From positions 62,001-126,000 of the forward strand of contig NZ_JAMBOM010000004.1 of NCBI RefSeq assembly GCF_023715615.1: DNA of 64,000 bases, read 5' to 3'. Made by a program: the position numbers and the translations under genes. Source of the DNA: Sporosarcina aquimarina. GTDB lineage: Bacteria; Bacillota; Bacilli; Bacillales_A; Planococcaceae. Each line of letters opens with the position of its first letter. Position 1 is the first letter of the stretch. Positions 1 through 11,760 of this stretch are shown one piece after another. Under the pieces are notes generated by a model that saw only the letters and a list, made by a program, of their open reading frames with translations, was not told where the DNA came from and searched no databases.

Positions 1-522
1 GCAGGGTCACTTTCTGCACCGCTTCGGGATCGGTTCGGCGTTCCTTTACGTCTAGAATACTATGACATTGAACCGTTACAGGAAATTGTTATCAGAAGTT
101 CTGGGTTGTTTGATGTGAAAATTGACGACCAGGCCGCTGTAGAAATTGCACGCAGGTCAAGAGGGACCCCACGTATTTCAAATCGTCTACTTCGTAGGGT
201 GCGAGACTATGCGCAAGTGCGTGGCAATGGTACAATTTCTCTCGACATCGCAAAAGAAGCACTGGAAATGCTTCAGGTAGATTCCCATGGCCTTGACCAC
301 ATCGATCATAAGTTATTGACTGGTATGATTGAACGGTTCCGAGGTGGTCCCGTCGGATTGGAAACTCTTGCGGCAAGTATTGGTGAAGAGTCGGTCACAC
401 TTGAAGATGTTTACGAACCGTATCTATTACAAATCGGATTCATTCAACGGACCCCACGAGGAAGAATTGCGACACATTTGGCGTATGAACACTTTGGGTA
501 TCCACTGCCCGAGCAACGCTGA
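1..522 (+). CDS. ruvB: RuvB, C-terminal part (Holliday junction helicase)
   Basis: This is the C-terminal half of RuvB, the hexameric AAA+ motor that drives Holliday-junction branch migration with RuvA. The frame is open from base 1, so the start lies outside the window. The first visible residues contain [12 protein letters not shown], the conserved arginine-finger segment of the family, followed by the small helical lid and the winged-helix DNA-binding domain ([15 protein letters not shown], then [15 protein letters not shown]). The stop at 520-522 is 28 bp before queA, the usual ruvB-queA order of Bacillales, so the two are probably cotranscribed. No frame damage is seen. Confidence 0.95.
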   Translation, partial: AGSLSAPLRDRFGVPLRLEYYDIEPLQEIVIRSSGLFDVKIDDQAAVEIARRSRGTPRISNRLLRRVRDYAQVRGNGTISLDIAKEALEMLQVDSHGLDHIDHKLLTGMIERFRGGPVGLETLAASIGEESVTLEDVYEPYLLQIGFIQRTPRGRIATHLAYEHFGYPLPEQR

Positions 523-550
523 CTTTACGACATTAAGGAGATTAGATGGA

Positions 551-2742
<2,192 letters not shown>

Positions 2743-2778
2743 TTCTTGTATACTAGTTTAAGTAGGGGGGGATTTTAG

Positions 2779-3054
2779 ATGAGTGCAACTTTAGTGAATT
2801 TGCTGCCGTTCGTGGCGATGATCGCAATTATGTGGTTTTTGCTGATTCGACCAGCACAAAAACGTCAGAAAGCAACAAAAGAAATGCAGACAAGCTTGAA
2901 GCGTGGAGATCGTGTCGTAACAATCGGTGGATTACACGGGACAATCGACGCAGTCGACGAAAGTTCTGTATTTTTGAAAACTGCAGACGGCGCTGTATTG
3001 CAATTCGATCGTCAAGCTGTCGGTCGAGTTACAGATAGCTCAACCGCTATTTAA
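2779..3054 (+). CDS. yajC: YajC, preprotein translocase accessory subunit
   Basis: YajC is a small single-span membrane protein that associates with SecDF at the SecYEG translocon. The 91-residue product has one hydrophobic segment near the N-terminus (about residues 5-22), then a basic stretch and a small beta-rich cytoplasmic domain containing GDRVVTIGGLHGTI, which is typical of the family. A strong purine-rich ribosome site (AGGGGGGGA) precedes the ATG. It follows tgt by 36 bp and is closed by an intrinsic terminator, so it ends the ruvB-queA-tgt operon. Confidence 0.95.
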   Translation: MSATLVNLLPFVAMIAIMWFLLIRPAQKRQKATKEMQTSLKRGDRVVTIGGLHGTIDAVDESSVFLKTADGAVLQFDRQAVGRVTDSSTAI

Positions 3055-3068
3055 TACTGAAATTGAAG

Positions 3069-3100
3069 AGACCTGCCTGGTTTATGGGCAGGTCTTTTTT
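3069..3100 (+). terminator. Rho-independent terminator after yajC
   Basis: A perfect 9-bp stem, AGACCTGCC at 3069-3077 with GGCAGGTCT at 3087-3095, is followed by a run of T. It ends the yajC transcript. Confidence 0.9.
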
Positions 3101-3166
3101 ATGCCTTTATCCGTTTAAGCGACACTATTTGTGGGCAAGCTACGAAGGATAAAGGAGGATGTAGTC

Positions 3167-3808
3167 ATGAATGATTTAGTTATTATCGGATTTCGCACAT
3201 TACTTCTGTATGCGCTTATTGTTCTCATCCTTCGACTGATGGGAAAGAGAGAAGTTGGTGAATTAAGTGTGATTGATATTGTCGTTTTTGTCATTATCGC
3301 AGAAGTGGCAGCATTTGCACTCGACTCTCCAGACGAAAAGCTCATTAACTCCATTCTTCCCATGCTCATTTTACTCGTCATTCAGTTTGTGTCGTCCTAT
3401 ATTTCATTGAAAAATAAAAAATTTAGAGACATTGTTGATGGAGATACGAGTGTAATTATTAGAGATGGGAAAATAATAGAAGAAGAGATGCGAAAACAAC
3501 GCTATAATTTAGATGACTTGTTCCAGCAACTACGTGAAAAAGAAATCGGTTCTGTATTTGAAGTAGCATATGCGTATCTAGAACCGTCTGGTAACTTATC
3601 TGTATTCAAATATGGGGACACTGCACCGGTTCTGCCGCTTATTTCAGATGGGGATATCGATACTCGACACTTGGATATCCAGAACAAATCTGAAGAATGG
3701 CTGATAGGAGAACTTCGTAAAAAAGGGATAGAAGATCTGAAGCAAGTTTTTTACTGTTCGTATGAAAATGGAGAGCTAAAAGTTCAATTGAAGCAAGCTT
3801 ATTTGTGA
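3167..3808 (+). CDS. DUF421 family membrane protein (YrbG/YetF-like)
   Basis: This 213-residue protein belongs to the DUF421 family (B. subtilis YetF, YrbG and relatives), whose biochemical role is not established. I see about three N-terminal membrane segments (roughly residues 5-20, 35-55 and 63-85), then a soluble part with IVDGDTSVIIRDGKI and RKQRYNLDDLFQQLRE, both typical of the family. ATG 3167 is preferred because AAAGGAGG lies at 3151-3158; a GTG at 3131 in the same frame lacks a site. The gene sits in the YrbG position between yajC and spoVB. Its last 10 bp overlap the convergent spoVB gene. Confidence 0.85.
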   Translation: MNDLVIIGFRTLLLYALIVLILRLMGKREVGELSVIDIVVFVIIAEVAAFALDSPDEKLINSILPMLILLVIQFVSSYISLKNKKFRDIVDGDTSVIIRDGKIIEEEMRKQRYNLDDLFQQLREKEIGSVFEVAYAYLEPSGNLSVFKYGDTAPVLPLISDGDIDTRHLDIQNKSEEWLIGELRKKGIEDLKQVFYCSYENGELKVQLKQAYL

Positions 3809-5319
3809 CGAGCAAATAATTTTTTGAAATGGCGGATATCATCGCGCTGCAACTGTCCAGTGAAAAATAGAACGACAGTTAGAAAAATCACAGTAATCCC
3901 ACAATCGACCCAAAGGCCGTAATTGCCGGTTGGTATAAAGATGGGACGCATGATCGCAGTCATGATGAATGAGGCATAAGGAAGTGCAAACATGGTAAAA
4001 CCGGTGTCGGTCTTTCGGTTTTTCCTTAACGTTGCAATATGTAGGAATGAGGTGATGAGAACACCAAATCCAATTGCTAAAATAGCCCCAGTTTCTTGAA
4101 GACCTGGCTGTGAAGCAAGTACAAACATGACAACCAACTTAGCAATTCCTCCATAGACCGAGTTCATCATCGCCGCTTTCGCTTCATTTGTAGCTTGCAA
4201 AATGGAAAACAAAGGACTCTGAATGTAATAAAAGAAAAAAATTGGGGCGAGTATTACCATATAGGATGCCCCTTGCGTAATATGAAAGAGGGATTGTGCC
4301 ATTTCTTTACCGTGAATGAAAAATACTGCGGCTGCAAACGCACCTGTTAGGGCAGAAAGCCGAAGAGATAAATGTATGCGTTCCCGAAGCTTACTAATAT
4401 TACCTGATGCAGAAGCCCCGCTTACTGCAGGAATAAGAACGACAGACAGTGCGTACGAGATAAAGGATGGAAACAGCAGTAATGGAATGAGCACTCCCGA
4501 TATTACCCCATAGAGAGAAGTGGCAGCCGCGGCTGTAATTCCTGATACAGCAAGAGCTCGTAAAAAGATGATGGGTTCTAAAAACCATGTAAACGTCCCG
4601 AATAGTCTACTTCCTGAGGACGGTAATGCAACTGAAAACAAGGGCTTAAGCGGATAATGACCATCCCTGTCTCGTGTAGCTGGGATGTTTTTTTTGTGCT
4701 TTTTATATTTCAGCCACAAATAGAATACGGAACCCGCCTCTGCGAGTAATGTAATTACCATAGCGATGGCGGCATTTAGTGGTGCATTTCCATCGATTAG
4801 GAAGTAAGGAAGTAGCCAAGTGATAAGCAAAATGCGGATAAATTGTTCAATGATTTGAGACCATGCTGTCTCTTCCAAACGAGCGATTCCCTGAAAAAAA
4901 CCACGAATCATGCCACCAATAGCAGCTATCGGTATAATTGCAATTCCAACATAAAGTGTCGTAGATGTGGCAGAATTGCCAAGTAACGTTCCTGATAGAA
5001 AAGGAACGAATAATACTGAAAGAGGAATGAAAATTAAACCCGTACACATGGTTATGAATGTGGACGTTCGCATTACTTGAGAAAAACGGGCAGTTTCACC
5101 TTTTGCTTTCAGTTCAGCTATGACTTTTGCAATTGCTATTGGTATCCCTAGCTGTACGAGCGATAAGAAAAAGATGAATGCCGGGAATGCAGTCATATAA
5201 ATGCCTACTGCTTCTTCACCAGCAACCCGCATAAATTGAATACGATAGACAAAACCGAGTAGTTTTGTCATGAAAACGGCAATCATCAAGATTACTGTAC
5301 CGCGAATAAATGATGACAA
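3799..5319 (-). CDS. spoVB: SpoVB/MurJ-like lipid flippase family (MOP superfamily)
   Basis: A 506-residue polytopic membrane protein of the MOP exporter superfamily, which includes SpoVB, needed for spore cortex in B. subtilis, and related lipid-linked precursor flippases. About 12-14 hydrophobic segments are visible and the N-terminus FIRGTVILMIAVFMTKLLGF is typical of the SpoVB group. The chosen start is a TTG at 5319 with AAGGAG nine bases upstream; an in-frame ATG at 5385 has no ribosome site and adds an atypical 22-residue leader. The position between the DUF421 gene and comN is that of B. subtilis spoVB. Whether the host sporulates cannot be judged from this gene alone. Confidence 0.85.
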   Translation of the reverse strand: MSSFIRGTVILMIAVFMTKLLGFVYRIQFMRVAGEEAVGIYMTAFPAFIFFLSLVQLGIPIAIAKVIAELKAKGETARFSQVMRTSTFITMCTGLIFIPLSVLFVPFLSGTLLGNSATSTTLYVGIAIIPIAAIGGMIRGFFQGIARLEETAWSQIIEQFIRILLITWLLPYFLIDGNAPLNAAIAMVITLLAEAGSVFYLWLKYKKHKKNIPATRDRDGHYPLKPLFSVALPSSGSRLFGTFTWFLEPIIFLRALAVSGITAAAATSLYGVISGVLIPLLLFPSFISYALSVVLIPAVSGASASGNISKLRERIHLSLRLSALTGAFAAAVFFIHGKEMAQSLFHITQGASYMVILAPIFFFYYIQSPLFSILQATNEAKAAMMNSVYGGIAKLVVMFVLASQPGLQETGAILAIGFGVLITSFLHIATLRKNRKTDTGFTMFALPYASFIMTAIMRPIFIPTGNYGLWVDCGITVIFLTVVLFFTGQLQRDDIRHFKKLFARHK

Positions 5320-5419
5320 TGAAAACAACTCCTTCTCAATTCCAACCAATTCATATACACTATTAGTATGCGGAAACATGTACATTTACAACTCTCTATT
5401 AAAGAAGGGATGAACGTGT

Positions 5420-5737
5420 GTGGATAACAAATACGAGCAATTGTTTGACCATGTCCGCCCTGCGATTGAAAGTAAGATGAATGAGTTCCATTTTTATGGA
5501 TATTCAACTGTGACAGAAAAAGATATTTGGAAATACTGCGTTCAAAAAAAGTGGCGTAAGCGAAATATTACTGAAATGAGGACGTATGCGCTGATCAATG
5601 ATGTTTTGGAGCTTACCCCAGCAGAATACATGACCTACACACAAATTGAAGAACAGCGGGGGTCAGACTGGTTTTCAGATTTGAATAGCGAGGAGTTACA
5701 ACTCTTACTATCCCCTAAAAAAAATTCGGAAAATTAG
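5420..5737 (+). CDS. comN: ComN-like post-transcriptional regulator
   Basis: This 105-residue protein resembles B. subtilis ComN (YrzD), a small cytoplasmic protein implicated in post-transcriptional control of late competence (comE) expression. It has no membrane segment and reads as a small helical domain with KDIWKYCVQKKWRK in the middle. The start is GTG 5420 preceded by GAAGGGAT. It is divergent from spoVB and upstream of secDF, exactly the ComN neighbourhood in B. subtilis; the call rests on that position together with sequence resemblance. No function is inferred beyond the family. Confidence 0.7.
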   Translation: MDNKYEQLFDHVRPAIESKMNEFHFYGYSTVTEKDIWKYCVQKKWRKRNITEMRTYALINDVLELTPAEYMTYTQIEEQRGSDWFSDLNSEELQLLLSPKKNSEN

Positions 5738-5756
5738 GTTGTGAAACGAATAGCAT

Positions 5757-5785
5757 TTGACACAAAAGACTCTCTGTCTCATAAT
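5757..5785 (+). promoter_or_regulatory. Sigma-A type promoter for secDF
   Basis: A consensus -35 TTGACA at 5757-5762 is followed after 17 bases by CATAAT at 5780-5785 (5 of 6 matches). It sits about 70 bp before secDF and gives that gene its own transcript. Confidence 0.7.
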
Positions 5786-5855
5786 TATTGTGTTGATGTT
5801 TCTTTCGTACATAACAAAGTAATACCGCTTCACATATAGAGGGGGAAAATGGATC

Positions 5856-8132
5856 ATGAAAAAAAGAGGACGGCTGGTCGCCTTTTTATTGTTGCTCGTC
5901 ATTTTTGCGGCTACAATCGGCAGTACAGCGAACCCAATCTTAAAGAATGTTAAATTAGGTTTAGACTTACAAGGTGGATTTGAGGTCTTGTATGAAGTTC
6001 AGCCATTGAAAACAGGATCGAACAAACAGAAAATTACTGAAGACGTCGTTGCTGATACTGCGAAAGCACTTCGCAACCGGATTGACGTACTCGGTGTCAG
6101 TGAACCAAGTATTCAAATTGAATCGAACAATCGAATCCGTGTTCAACTAGCTGGTGTTGACGACCAGAAGAAGGCACGTGAATTACTTTCGACACAAGCG
6201 AATTTAACGTTCCGTGATGCGGATGATAAATTATTGCTAGACGGGGACGATTTAAAAGCAGGTAAAGCTAAAGACAACTTTGGTGAAGGCGGTAATCCCG
6301 TCGTTACACTAGAGATGAAAGATCCTTCGAAGTTTGCTCAAGTTACGTCAGAAGTCGCTGCAAAAGCTCCTGAAAACGTAATGGTCATTTGGTTGGACTT
6401 CGAAGAAGGTAAAGACTCGTACAAAGAAGAAATGAAAAAACCGGATCCGCGTTTCATCTCTGCGCCTTCCGTCCGTCAAACTATCAACTCTTCGAATGTT
6501 GAGATTTCCGGTAGTTTCACAGTTGAAGAGACAAAAGATCTTGCTGGTATTTTGAACGCTGGAGCACTTCCAGTACATCTTGAAGAAGTGTATTCGACAT
6601 CTGTCGGCGCACAATTTGGGGAACAGGCATTGGACCAAACGGTGACAGCCGGTATTATCGGTGTTTCACTGATTTTCATCTTTATGCTTTTGTACTATCG
6701 TATTCCTGGACTTGTAGCAGTTATCACACTCTCTGTTTACATTTTCCTAATCATGGTAGTGTTTACTCTCATTAATGGTGTCTTAACGTTGCCTGGTATA
6801 GCTGCCTTGTTACTCGGGGTCGGTATGGCTGTCGATGCAAATATTTTGACATACGAGCGTATTAAAGAGGAGCTCCGAGTCGGACGTTCCATAAAAGCGG
6901 CGTTTACAACAGGCGCCAAAGAAGCCTTCACCGCGATATTAGATGCCAACGTTACAACACTTCTTGCAGCAGTTGTTTTGTTCATCTTCGGGACAAGCTC
7001 TGTTAAAGGTTTTGCAACGATGCTGATTATCAGTATTGCTGTCAGCTTCATTACAGCTGTATGGGGTTCTCGCTTACTTCTCGGATTGCTTGTTCATAGC
7101 GGAGCATTCGATGGAAAAACTAGCTGGTTTGGAATTTCTCCGAAAAGAGTTCATGCCGTAGAAGAAAACATTGATACACTTGAGCTGACTACAAAGTTCG
7201 ACCGTTTTGACTTCGTTCATAGCCGTAAGCGATTTTACACGATTTCAATTGTCTTACTAATTGTAGGAGCAATTTTCCTAGGTATCTTCAAGTTGAACTT
7301 AGGAATCGACTTCTCTAGTGGTACACGTGCTGAAATTCTTTCAGACAGTTCAATAACGAAAGACGAAATCAGTACGTACTTGGAAGACATTGGTTATCCT
7401 ACAGAAGATATTGTCATCTCTGGAGATAAGAGCAATATCGGTGTTGCTCGGTTCAAAGATGAATTTAGTCAAGAAGAAGTAAATGATATTAAGGCTCAGG
7501 TTGCAAAAAAATATGGTTCTGAACCGAACATTTCAACTGTATCTGATAAAGTCGGTAAAGAATTAGCGAAAAATGCTATTAAGGCATTGTTACTTGCGGC
7601 GCTTGGAATCATTATCTACGTTGCATTCCGGTTTGAATGGCGAATGGGTGTATCCGCGATTATAGGTTTGCTGCATGACGCATTCTTCATGATTGCGATC
7701 TTCAGTATTTTGCGATTGGAAGTAGACATTACATTCATCGCAGCGGTACTGACAATTGTCGGTTATTCCATCAATGACACCATCGTTACTTTTGACCGGA
7801 TTCGTGAAAACCTTCATAAGATCGGTCACTTAGACAACGAGCATGACTTGGCAAATATCATCAACAAGTCACTTCGCCAAACACTCGGCCGTTCTGTGAA
7901 TACTGTATTAACAGTGCTTATTGTTGTCGTTGCACTTATTGCATTAGGTGCAGAAGCGATTCGACCATTCTCAATCGCATTGCTGATCGGTCTTATCGCA
8001 GGTACGTATTCATCCATCTACATTTCCGCTCAAATCTGGTACGACCTGAAAAAGCGGGAAATTAAGAAACACGGTAAACTTAAAACCGTGAAAGAAAAGA
8101 AACAATGGGGATCAGACGAACCCATCGTTTAA
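5856..8132 (+). CDS. secDF: SecDF, fused protein-export membrane protein
   Basis: SecDF uses the proton gradient to pull translocating proteins out of the SecYEG channel. In this 758-residue protein the SecD half comes first (TM1, the motif DLQGGFEVLYEV, the large extracytoplasmic P1 domain to about residue 260, then five TMs with GVGMAVDANILTYERIKEEL) and the SecF half follows (TM near 460-480, GIDFSSGTRAEI, then GYSINDTIVTFDRIRENL). About 12 TMs in total match the fused form of B. subtilis. The aspartates in the two conserved TM4-region motifs are intact. A GAGGGGGA site precedes the ATG. Confidence 0.97.
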   Translation: MKKRGRLVAFLLLLVIFAATIGSTANPILKNVKLGLDLQGGFEVLYEVQPLKTGSNKQKITEDVVADTAKALRNRIDVLGVSEPSIQIESNNRIRVQLAGVDDQKKARELLSTQANLTFRDADDKLLLDGDDLKAGKAKDNFGEGGNPVVTLEMKDPSKFAQVTSEVAAKAPENVMVIWLDFEEGKDSYKEEMKKPDPRFISAPSVRQTINSSNVEISGSFTVEETKDLAGILNAGALPVHLEEVYSTSVGAQFGEQALDQTVTAGIIGVSLIFIFMLLYYRIPGLVAVITLSVYIFLIMVVFTLINGVLTLPGIAALLLGVGMAVDANILTYERIKEELRVGRSIKAAFTTGAKEAFTAILDANVTTLLAAVVLFIFGTSSVKGFATMLIISIAVSFITAVWGSRLLLGLLVHSGAFDGKTSWFGISPKRVHAVEENIDTLELTTKFDRFDFVHSRKRFYTISIVLLIVGAIFLGIFKLNLGIDFSSGTRAEILSDSSITKDEISTYLEDIGYPTEDIVISGDKSNIGVARFKDEFSQEEVNDIKAQVAKKYGSEPNISTVSDKVGKELAKNAIKALLLAALGIIIYVAFRFEWRMGVSAIIGLLHDAFFMIAIFSILRLEVDITFIAAVLTIVGYSINDTIVTFDRIRENLHKIGHLDNEHDLANIINKSLRQTLGRSVNTVLTVLIVVVALIALGAEAIRPFSIALLIGLIAGTYSSIYISAQIWYDLKKREIKKHGKLKTVKEKKQWGSDEPIV

Positions 8133-8153
8133 TACGTTTCAACGATTCCTTTA

Positions 8154-8185
8154 ACAGGTATACTCAGGTATACCTGTTTTTTTTA
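8154..8185 (+). terminator. Rho-independent terminator after secDF
   Basis: ACAGGTATA at 8154-8162 pairs with TATACCTGT at 8169-8177, followed by a run of eight or more T. Confidence 0.85.
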
Positions 8186-8262
8186 TGTTTATTCACATGC
8201 ATCGCTGGTGAGAGAAATCTACTTTATCCTTAATCCAGCTTTTACCTAAAGGAGGAAACCCG

Positions 8263-8607
8263 ATGAAATCTCAATGGATGCTCGTAATCGGTTTATTATT
8301 TGCAATCATCATTGCAGTTTTCGCAGTATTCAATGTCGATAAAGTTCCAGTCGATTATGTATTTGGAGAAGCCCACTGGCCACTCGTCCTCGTCATTCTT
8401 GGTTCTGCATTACTCGGTGCCCTAGCAAGCGGCCTCTTTGCGGTCTTTAGATCAGTTAGGACCCGACGTGAAGTAAAGGTACTGCAACGACAAATCACCG
8501 AGAAGGAAAGTATAATTGCCAATCAACAAAACGAAATTGCAATGCTTCAAAAATCACCAGAACTTGCAAATGAAGTCATGGGTGATCAGTATGGTGCCAA
8601 TAAGTAA
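8263..8607 (+). CDS. LapA-domain (DUF1049) membrane protein, YrvD-like
   Basis: A 114-residue protein with two hydrophobic helices (about residues 5-24 and 42-64) and a charged C-terminal helix that looks like a short coiled coil (VKVLQRQITEKESIIANQQN). This is the LapA/DUF1049 architecture, found in lipopolysaccharide-assembly protein A of Gram-negatives and in Bacillus YrvD; its role in Gram-positives is not known. AAAGGAGGAAA gives an excellent start context. It lies between secDF and recJ as in B. subtilis and is bounded by terminators on both sides, so it is monocistronic. Confidence 0.85.
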   Translation: MKSQWMLVIGLLFAIIIAVFAVFNVDKVPVDYVFGEAHWPLVLVILGSALLGALASGLFAVFRSVRTRREVKVLQRQITEKESIIANQQNEIAMLQKSPELANEVMGDQYGANK

Positions 8608-8613
8608 TACATC

Positions 8614-8646
8614 AAACGTCTTTGCGATGATCGCAAGGACGTTTTT
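8614..8646 (+). terminator. Rho-independent terminator after the lapA-like gene
   Basis: AACGTC-tTTGCGA pairs across a TGA loop with TCGCAA-gGACGTT, followed by TTTTT. Confidence 0.85.
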
Positions 8647-8712
8647 CTTTTGGATACAATCCTTTCGGAAATTTCCTACAGCCGGTATAATAGCCATAAG
8701 GAAGTGAATTCA

Positions 8713-11064
8713 TTGATTAAATCAAACAAAAATTGGAAGATAAATAGACCTGATGAAGCTCTTGTAGATAGGTTAATGACGGAATTGAAATTGCCGTCAC
8801 TACATGCAAAAATTTTGGTATCTCGAGGGTTTCAAGATCCTGAATCAGTCAAAAAGTTTTTAACAACAGATGCAACCGTCCTTCATGATCCATTTCTCTT
8901 GTATGATATGGACAAAGCCGTCTCTAGAATTCAAACAGCTGTCGAAAACGGTGAACATATAGTCGTATACGGCGATTACGATGCAGATGGTGTAACCAGT
9001 GTTTCGGTCCTAACAACAGCGTTAGAAAGAATTGGAGCGGATGTATCCTTCGTCATCCCTAATCGATTTGAACACGGCTATGGACCAAACAGCGACCTAT
9101 TCCAAGAAATAGCGGATCTTGGCGCCACTCTTATCATTACAGTGGATAATGGCGTTTCTGGAATTGAACAGATCTCGTTTGCAAAATCGATTGGACTCGA
9201 TATCATCATCACGGATCACCATGAAATTGGCGAATCGTTACCTCAGGCAGATGCTGTCATTCATCCAAGACACCCAGAAGGAAATTACCCATTTGGTGAG
9301 TTGGCAGGCGTTGGTGTTGCGTTTAAACTAGCAACGGCTCTTCTTGGAGAGGCTCCTCTTGATTTACTCGAATTTGCGGCAATCGGCACTGTAGCAGACC
9401 TAGTCCCATTATTGGATGAAAACCGGTATTTCGTAAAAGAAGGCATCCGTCGTCTTCGTATGTCGAGTCGCCCAGGGATACAGGCTTTGGCAAAAATTGG
9501 TGGAACCGAACAACGACAATTTACGGAAGAGACACTTGGCTTCATGGTTGGTCCACGACTCAATGCACCAGGTCGTTTAGGAGATGCAGATCCTGCTGTT
9601 GACCTATTGAAAGCAGAGGAAAGTGATATAGCTACTGGAATCGCAAACGAACTGGATCGACTAAATAAAGAACGTCAAGCTCTTGTCAATGGGATTACAG
9701 AAGAAGCGCTATCAATGATTGAAGCATGTTATGGATCTTCTATTCCTCATGTATTTGTTTTAGCTAAGGAAGGGTGGAATCCGGGTGTGATTGGAATCGT
9801 TGCTTCCCGATTGACCGAGAAATTCCATCGTCCTTCAATTGTCCTATCAATTGACCCAGTTGCTGGAACTGCAAAAGGATCTGCACGCAGTATCGAAGGC
9901 TTTGACCTTTATCAGGAACTCTCAAAGAACAAAGAACTACTTCCGCACTTCGGTGGACATGCCATGGCTGCAGGTATGACACTCGCTTTAACGGATGTAG
10001 ATGCTCTACGAGACCGGCTGAATGAACAAGCAGGGCAAGTATTATTAGATGAACACCTCATCGCTACTGTTGAAATTGACGTCCCACTGACGATCGATGA
10101 AATTGAAGTGGACATATTAGAATCATTGGAACAGTTACGTCCTTTTGGAATGGCCTTTCCGAAACCGATGTATATGATTGAACAGATTACAGTCGGTTCC
10201 ATCAGGAAAATCGGATCTGCGAAAAACCATTTAAAACTTGAACTAGAAGATGGAGCGAGTAAATTGGATGCGATCAGCTTTGGTTCTGGTGATCTTGCTG
10301 ATGAAATGACACACGGCATGTCTCTGATGGTGACAGGAGATTTGCAAGTGAACGAGTGGAATAATTTTAAAAAGCCACAAATCTTACTTCAAGATATTCG
10401 TTCTGATGAGCGTCAAGTGTTCGATTTGAGAGGAATCCGTGATCCGCTTCGCTGGATTCATACAATACCTAAGGAAAATGTTCTCTATATTGCGTTCCAA
10501 TCTCAGACAAAAACTCACTTCTTGCCGATTCTTCAAGGTAGAGAAATCACTTTATATGAGGAGCGTCAGGAAGATGGAACGGTAGAACACATTGTGTTAC
10601 TTGATATACCTGAACAGCAAGAACATCTTGAGTCGTTACTGAGTGAGTATGATCCAGGCCGGATATATGCTCATTTCTATGCTCCAGATTCGAGATATTT
10701 TGACGGCATTCCGGATCGAACAGAGTTTGGATGGTACTTCAGTTTCTTGAAAAAGCGGAGTACATTCGATTTGTCCGGACAAGCAGAGCAACTGGCGAAG
10801 CACAAAGGTTGGAAATTAGATACAATTTATTTCATGTCGAGAGTGTTTTTTGATTTAGGATTTGTTAAGATAGAGAATGGTGTTGTTAGTATAGAACCAA
10901 CAGCAGGTAAGAGGGATCTTGCCGATGCACCGGCTTATCAAGAACGGAAAAGACAGATTGAAATGGAAGAACGGATGCTGTATGCTCCTTACCATGAGCT
11001 TAAGCAATGGTTTCAAAAGGTGCAACAGGAGATAGCCGTCAAGGAGGAAACAGTATGGACTTGA
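8713..11064 (+). CDS. recJ: RecJ, single-stranded-DNA-specific 5'-3' exonuclease
   Basis: RecJ degrades single-stranded DNA 5' to 3' in recombinational and mismatch repair. The DHH phosphoesterase domain is intact, with [11 protein letters not shown] and the signature DHHEIGE; the DHHA1 part carries [15 protein letters not shown], followed by an OB-like domain and the extended Bacillus C-terminal region. I place the start at TTG 8713, which follows AAGGAAGTG and gives 783 residues, close to B. subtilis RecJ; an ATG at 8650 in the same frame lies in the preceding terminator and promoter region. A TATAAT at 8686-8691 could be the -10 element, with only a weak -35. It overlaps apt by 10 bp. Confidence 0.93.
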   Translation: MIKSNKNWKINRPDEALVDRLMTELKLPSLHAKILVSRGFQDPESVKKFLTTDATVLHDPFLLYDMDKAVSRIQTAVENGEHIVVYGDYDADGVTSVSVLTTALERIGADVSFVIPNRFEHGYGPNSDLFQEIADLGATLIITVDNGVSGIEQISFAKSIGLDIIITDHHEIGESLPQADAVIHPRHPEGNYPFGELAGVGVAFKLATALLGEAPLDLLEFAAIGTVADLVPLLDENRYFVKEGIRRLRMSSRPGIQALAKIGGTEQRQFTEETLGFMVGPRLNAPGRLGDADPAVDLLKAEESDIATGIANELDRLNKERQALVNGITEEALSMIEACYGSSIPHVFVLAKEGWNPGVIGIVASRLTEKFHRPSIVLSIDPVAGTAKGSARSIEGFDLYQELSKNKELLPHFGGHAMAAGMTLALTDVDALRDRLNEQAGQVLLDEHLIATVEIDVPLTIDEIEVDILESLEQLRPFGMAFPKPMYMIEQITVGSIRKIGSAKNHLKLELEDGASKLDAISFGSGDLADEMTHGMSLMVTGDLQVNEWNNFKKPQILLQDIRSDERQVFDLRGIRDPLRWIHTIPKENVLYIAFQSQTKTHFLPILQGREITLYEERQEDGTVEHIVLLDIPEQQEHLESLLSEYDPGRIYAHFYAPDSRYFDGIPDRTEFGWYFSFLKKRSTFDLSGQAEQLAKHKGWKLDTIYFMSRVFFDLGFVKIENGVVSIEPTAGKRDLADAPAYQERKRQIEMEERMLYAPYHELKQWFQKVQQEIAVKEETVWT

Positions 11065-11567
11065 AACAATTCGTAACAGTAGTTCCCGATTATCCGAAAA
11101 AAGGCATTAGCTTTAAAGATATTACAACGATTATGGATAATGGAGAAGCTTACAAGTATGCGACGGACCAAATCGTGGAGTATGCAAAAGAAATGGGTGC
11201 TGAACTTATTGTTGGACCGGAAGCGCGTGGATTTATCATCGGATGTCCTGTTGCGTATGCACTTGAAATCGGATTTGCTCCGGTTCGCAAACCAGGAAAA
11301 TTACCTCGTGAAACGATTGCAGTCAACTATGATTTAGAATACGGTGTTGACCAATTAACGATTCATAAAGATGCCATCAAACCAGGACAACGCGTTCTCG
11401 TTGTGGACGACCTTCTCGCTACAGGTGGTACAGTTGGTGCAACGGTTGAACTTGTTGAAAAGCTAGGCGGCGTTGTGGCAGGATGTGCGTTTCTTATCGA
11501 ACTTACTTACCTAGATGGTCGCCGGAAATTAGAAAACCATAACGTTCTTTCATTAATGAAATACTAA
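11055..11567 (+). CDS. apt: Apt, adenine phosphoribosyltransferase
   Basis: Apt converts adenine and PRPP to AMP in purine salvage. The product is 170 residues, the standard bacterial length, and contains the PRPP-binding motif [13 protein letters not shown] and the [10 protein letters not shown] segment. ATG 11055 follows AAGGAGGAAACAGT, itself inside the end of recJ, so translation is probably coupled; a longer in-frame reading from 11007 is not needed. An intrinsic terminator follows directly. The recJ-apt-relA order is that of B. subtilis. Confidence 0.97.
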   Translation: MDLKQFVTVVPDYPKKGISFKDITTIMDNGEAYKYATDQIVEYAKEMGAELIVGPEARGFIIGCPVAYALEIGFAPVRKPGKLPRETIAVNYDLEYGVDQLTIHKDAIKPGQRVLVVDDLLATGGTVGATVELVEKLGGVVAGCAFLIELTYLDGRRKLENHNVLSLMKY

Positions 11568-11574
11568 TATTTTT

Positions 11575-11603
11575 CTCCTCTGCATTCTTGCGGGGGAGTT
11601 TTT
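11575..11603 (+). terminator. Rho-independent terminator after apt
   Basis: CTCCTCTGC at 11575-11583 pairs, with two G-U wobbles, with GCGGGGGAG at 11590-11598, followed by TTTTT. Confidence 0.75.
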
Positions 11604-11684
11604 GTATTTCTTTACAGAAAAATGGAGCAAAACCAGGTTTAGACAAGCTTTCGACAAAGTGATGAAACAACGTGAATTCATTTC

Positions 11685-11714
11685 TTTACAAATCTTCTAT
11701 TTTCGCCATACAAT
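11685..11714 (+). promoter_or_regulatory. Probable sigma-A promoter for relA
   Basis: TTTACA at 11685-11690 and TACAAT at 11709-11714 are separated by 18 bases; each matches consensus at five of six positions. It lies about 45 bp before relA and after the apt terminator. Confidence 0.55.
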
Positions 11715-11760
11715 AGAGGTATGTTTATTTTTTCGGAAATTGCTTGAAAGAGGTGAGAGA

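Noticed and set aside
9285..9563. Minus-strand ORFs inside recJ (also 9912-10319)
   Set aside because: They mirror the codon pattern of recJ on the opposite strand and have no start context.
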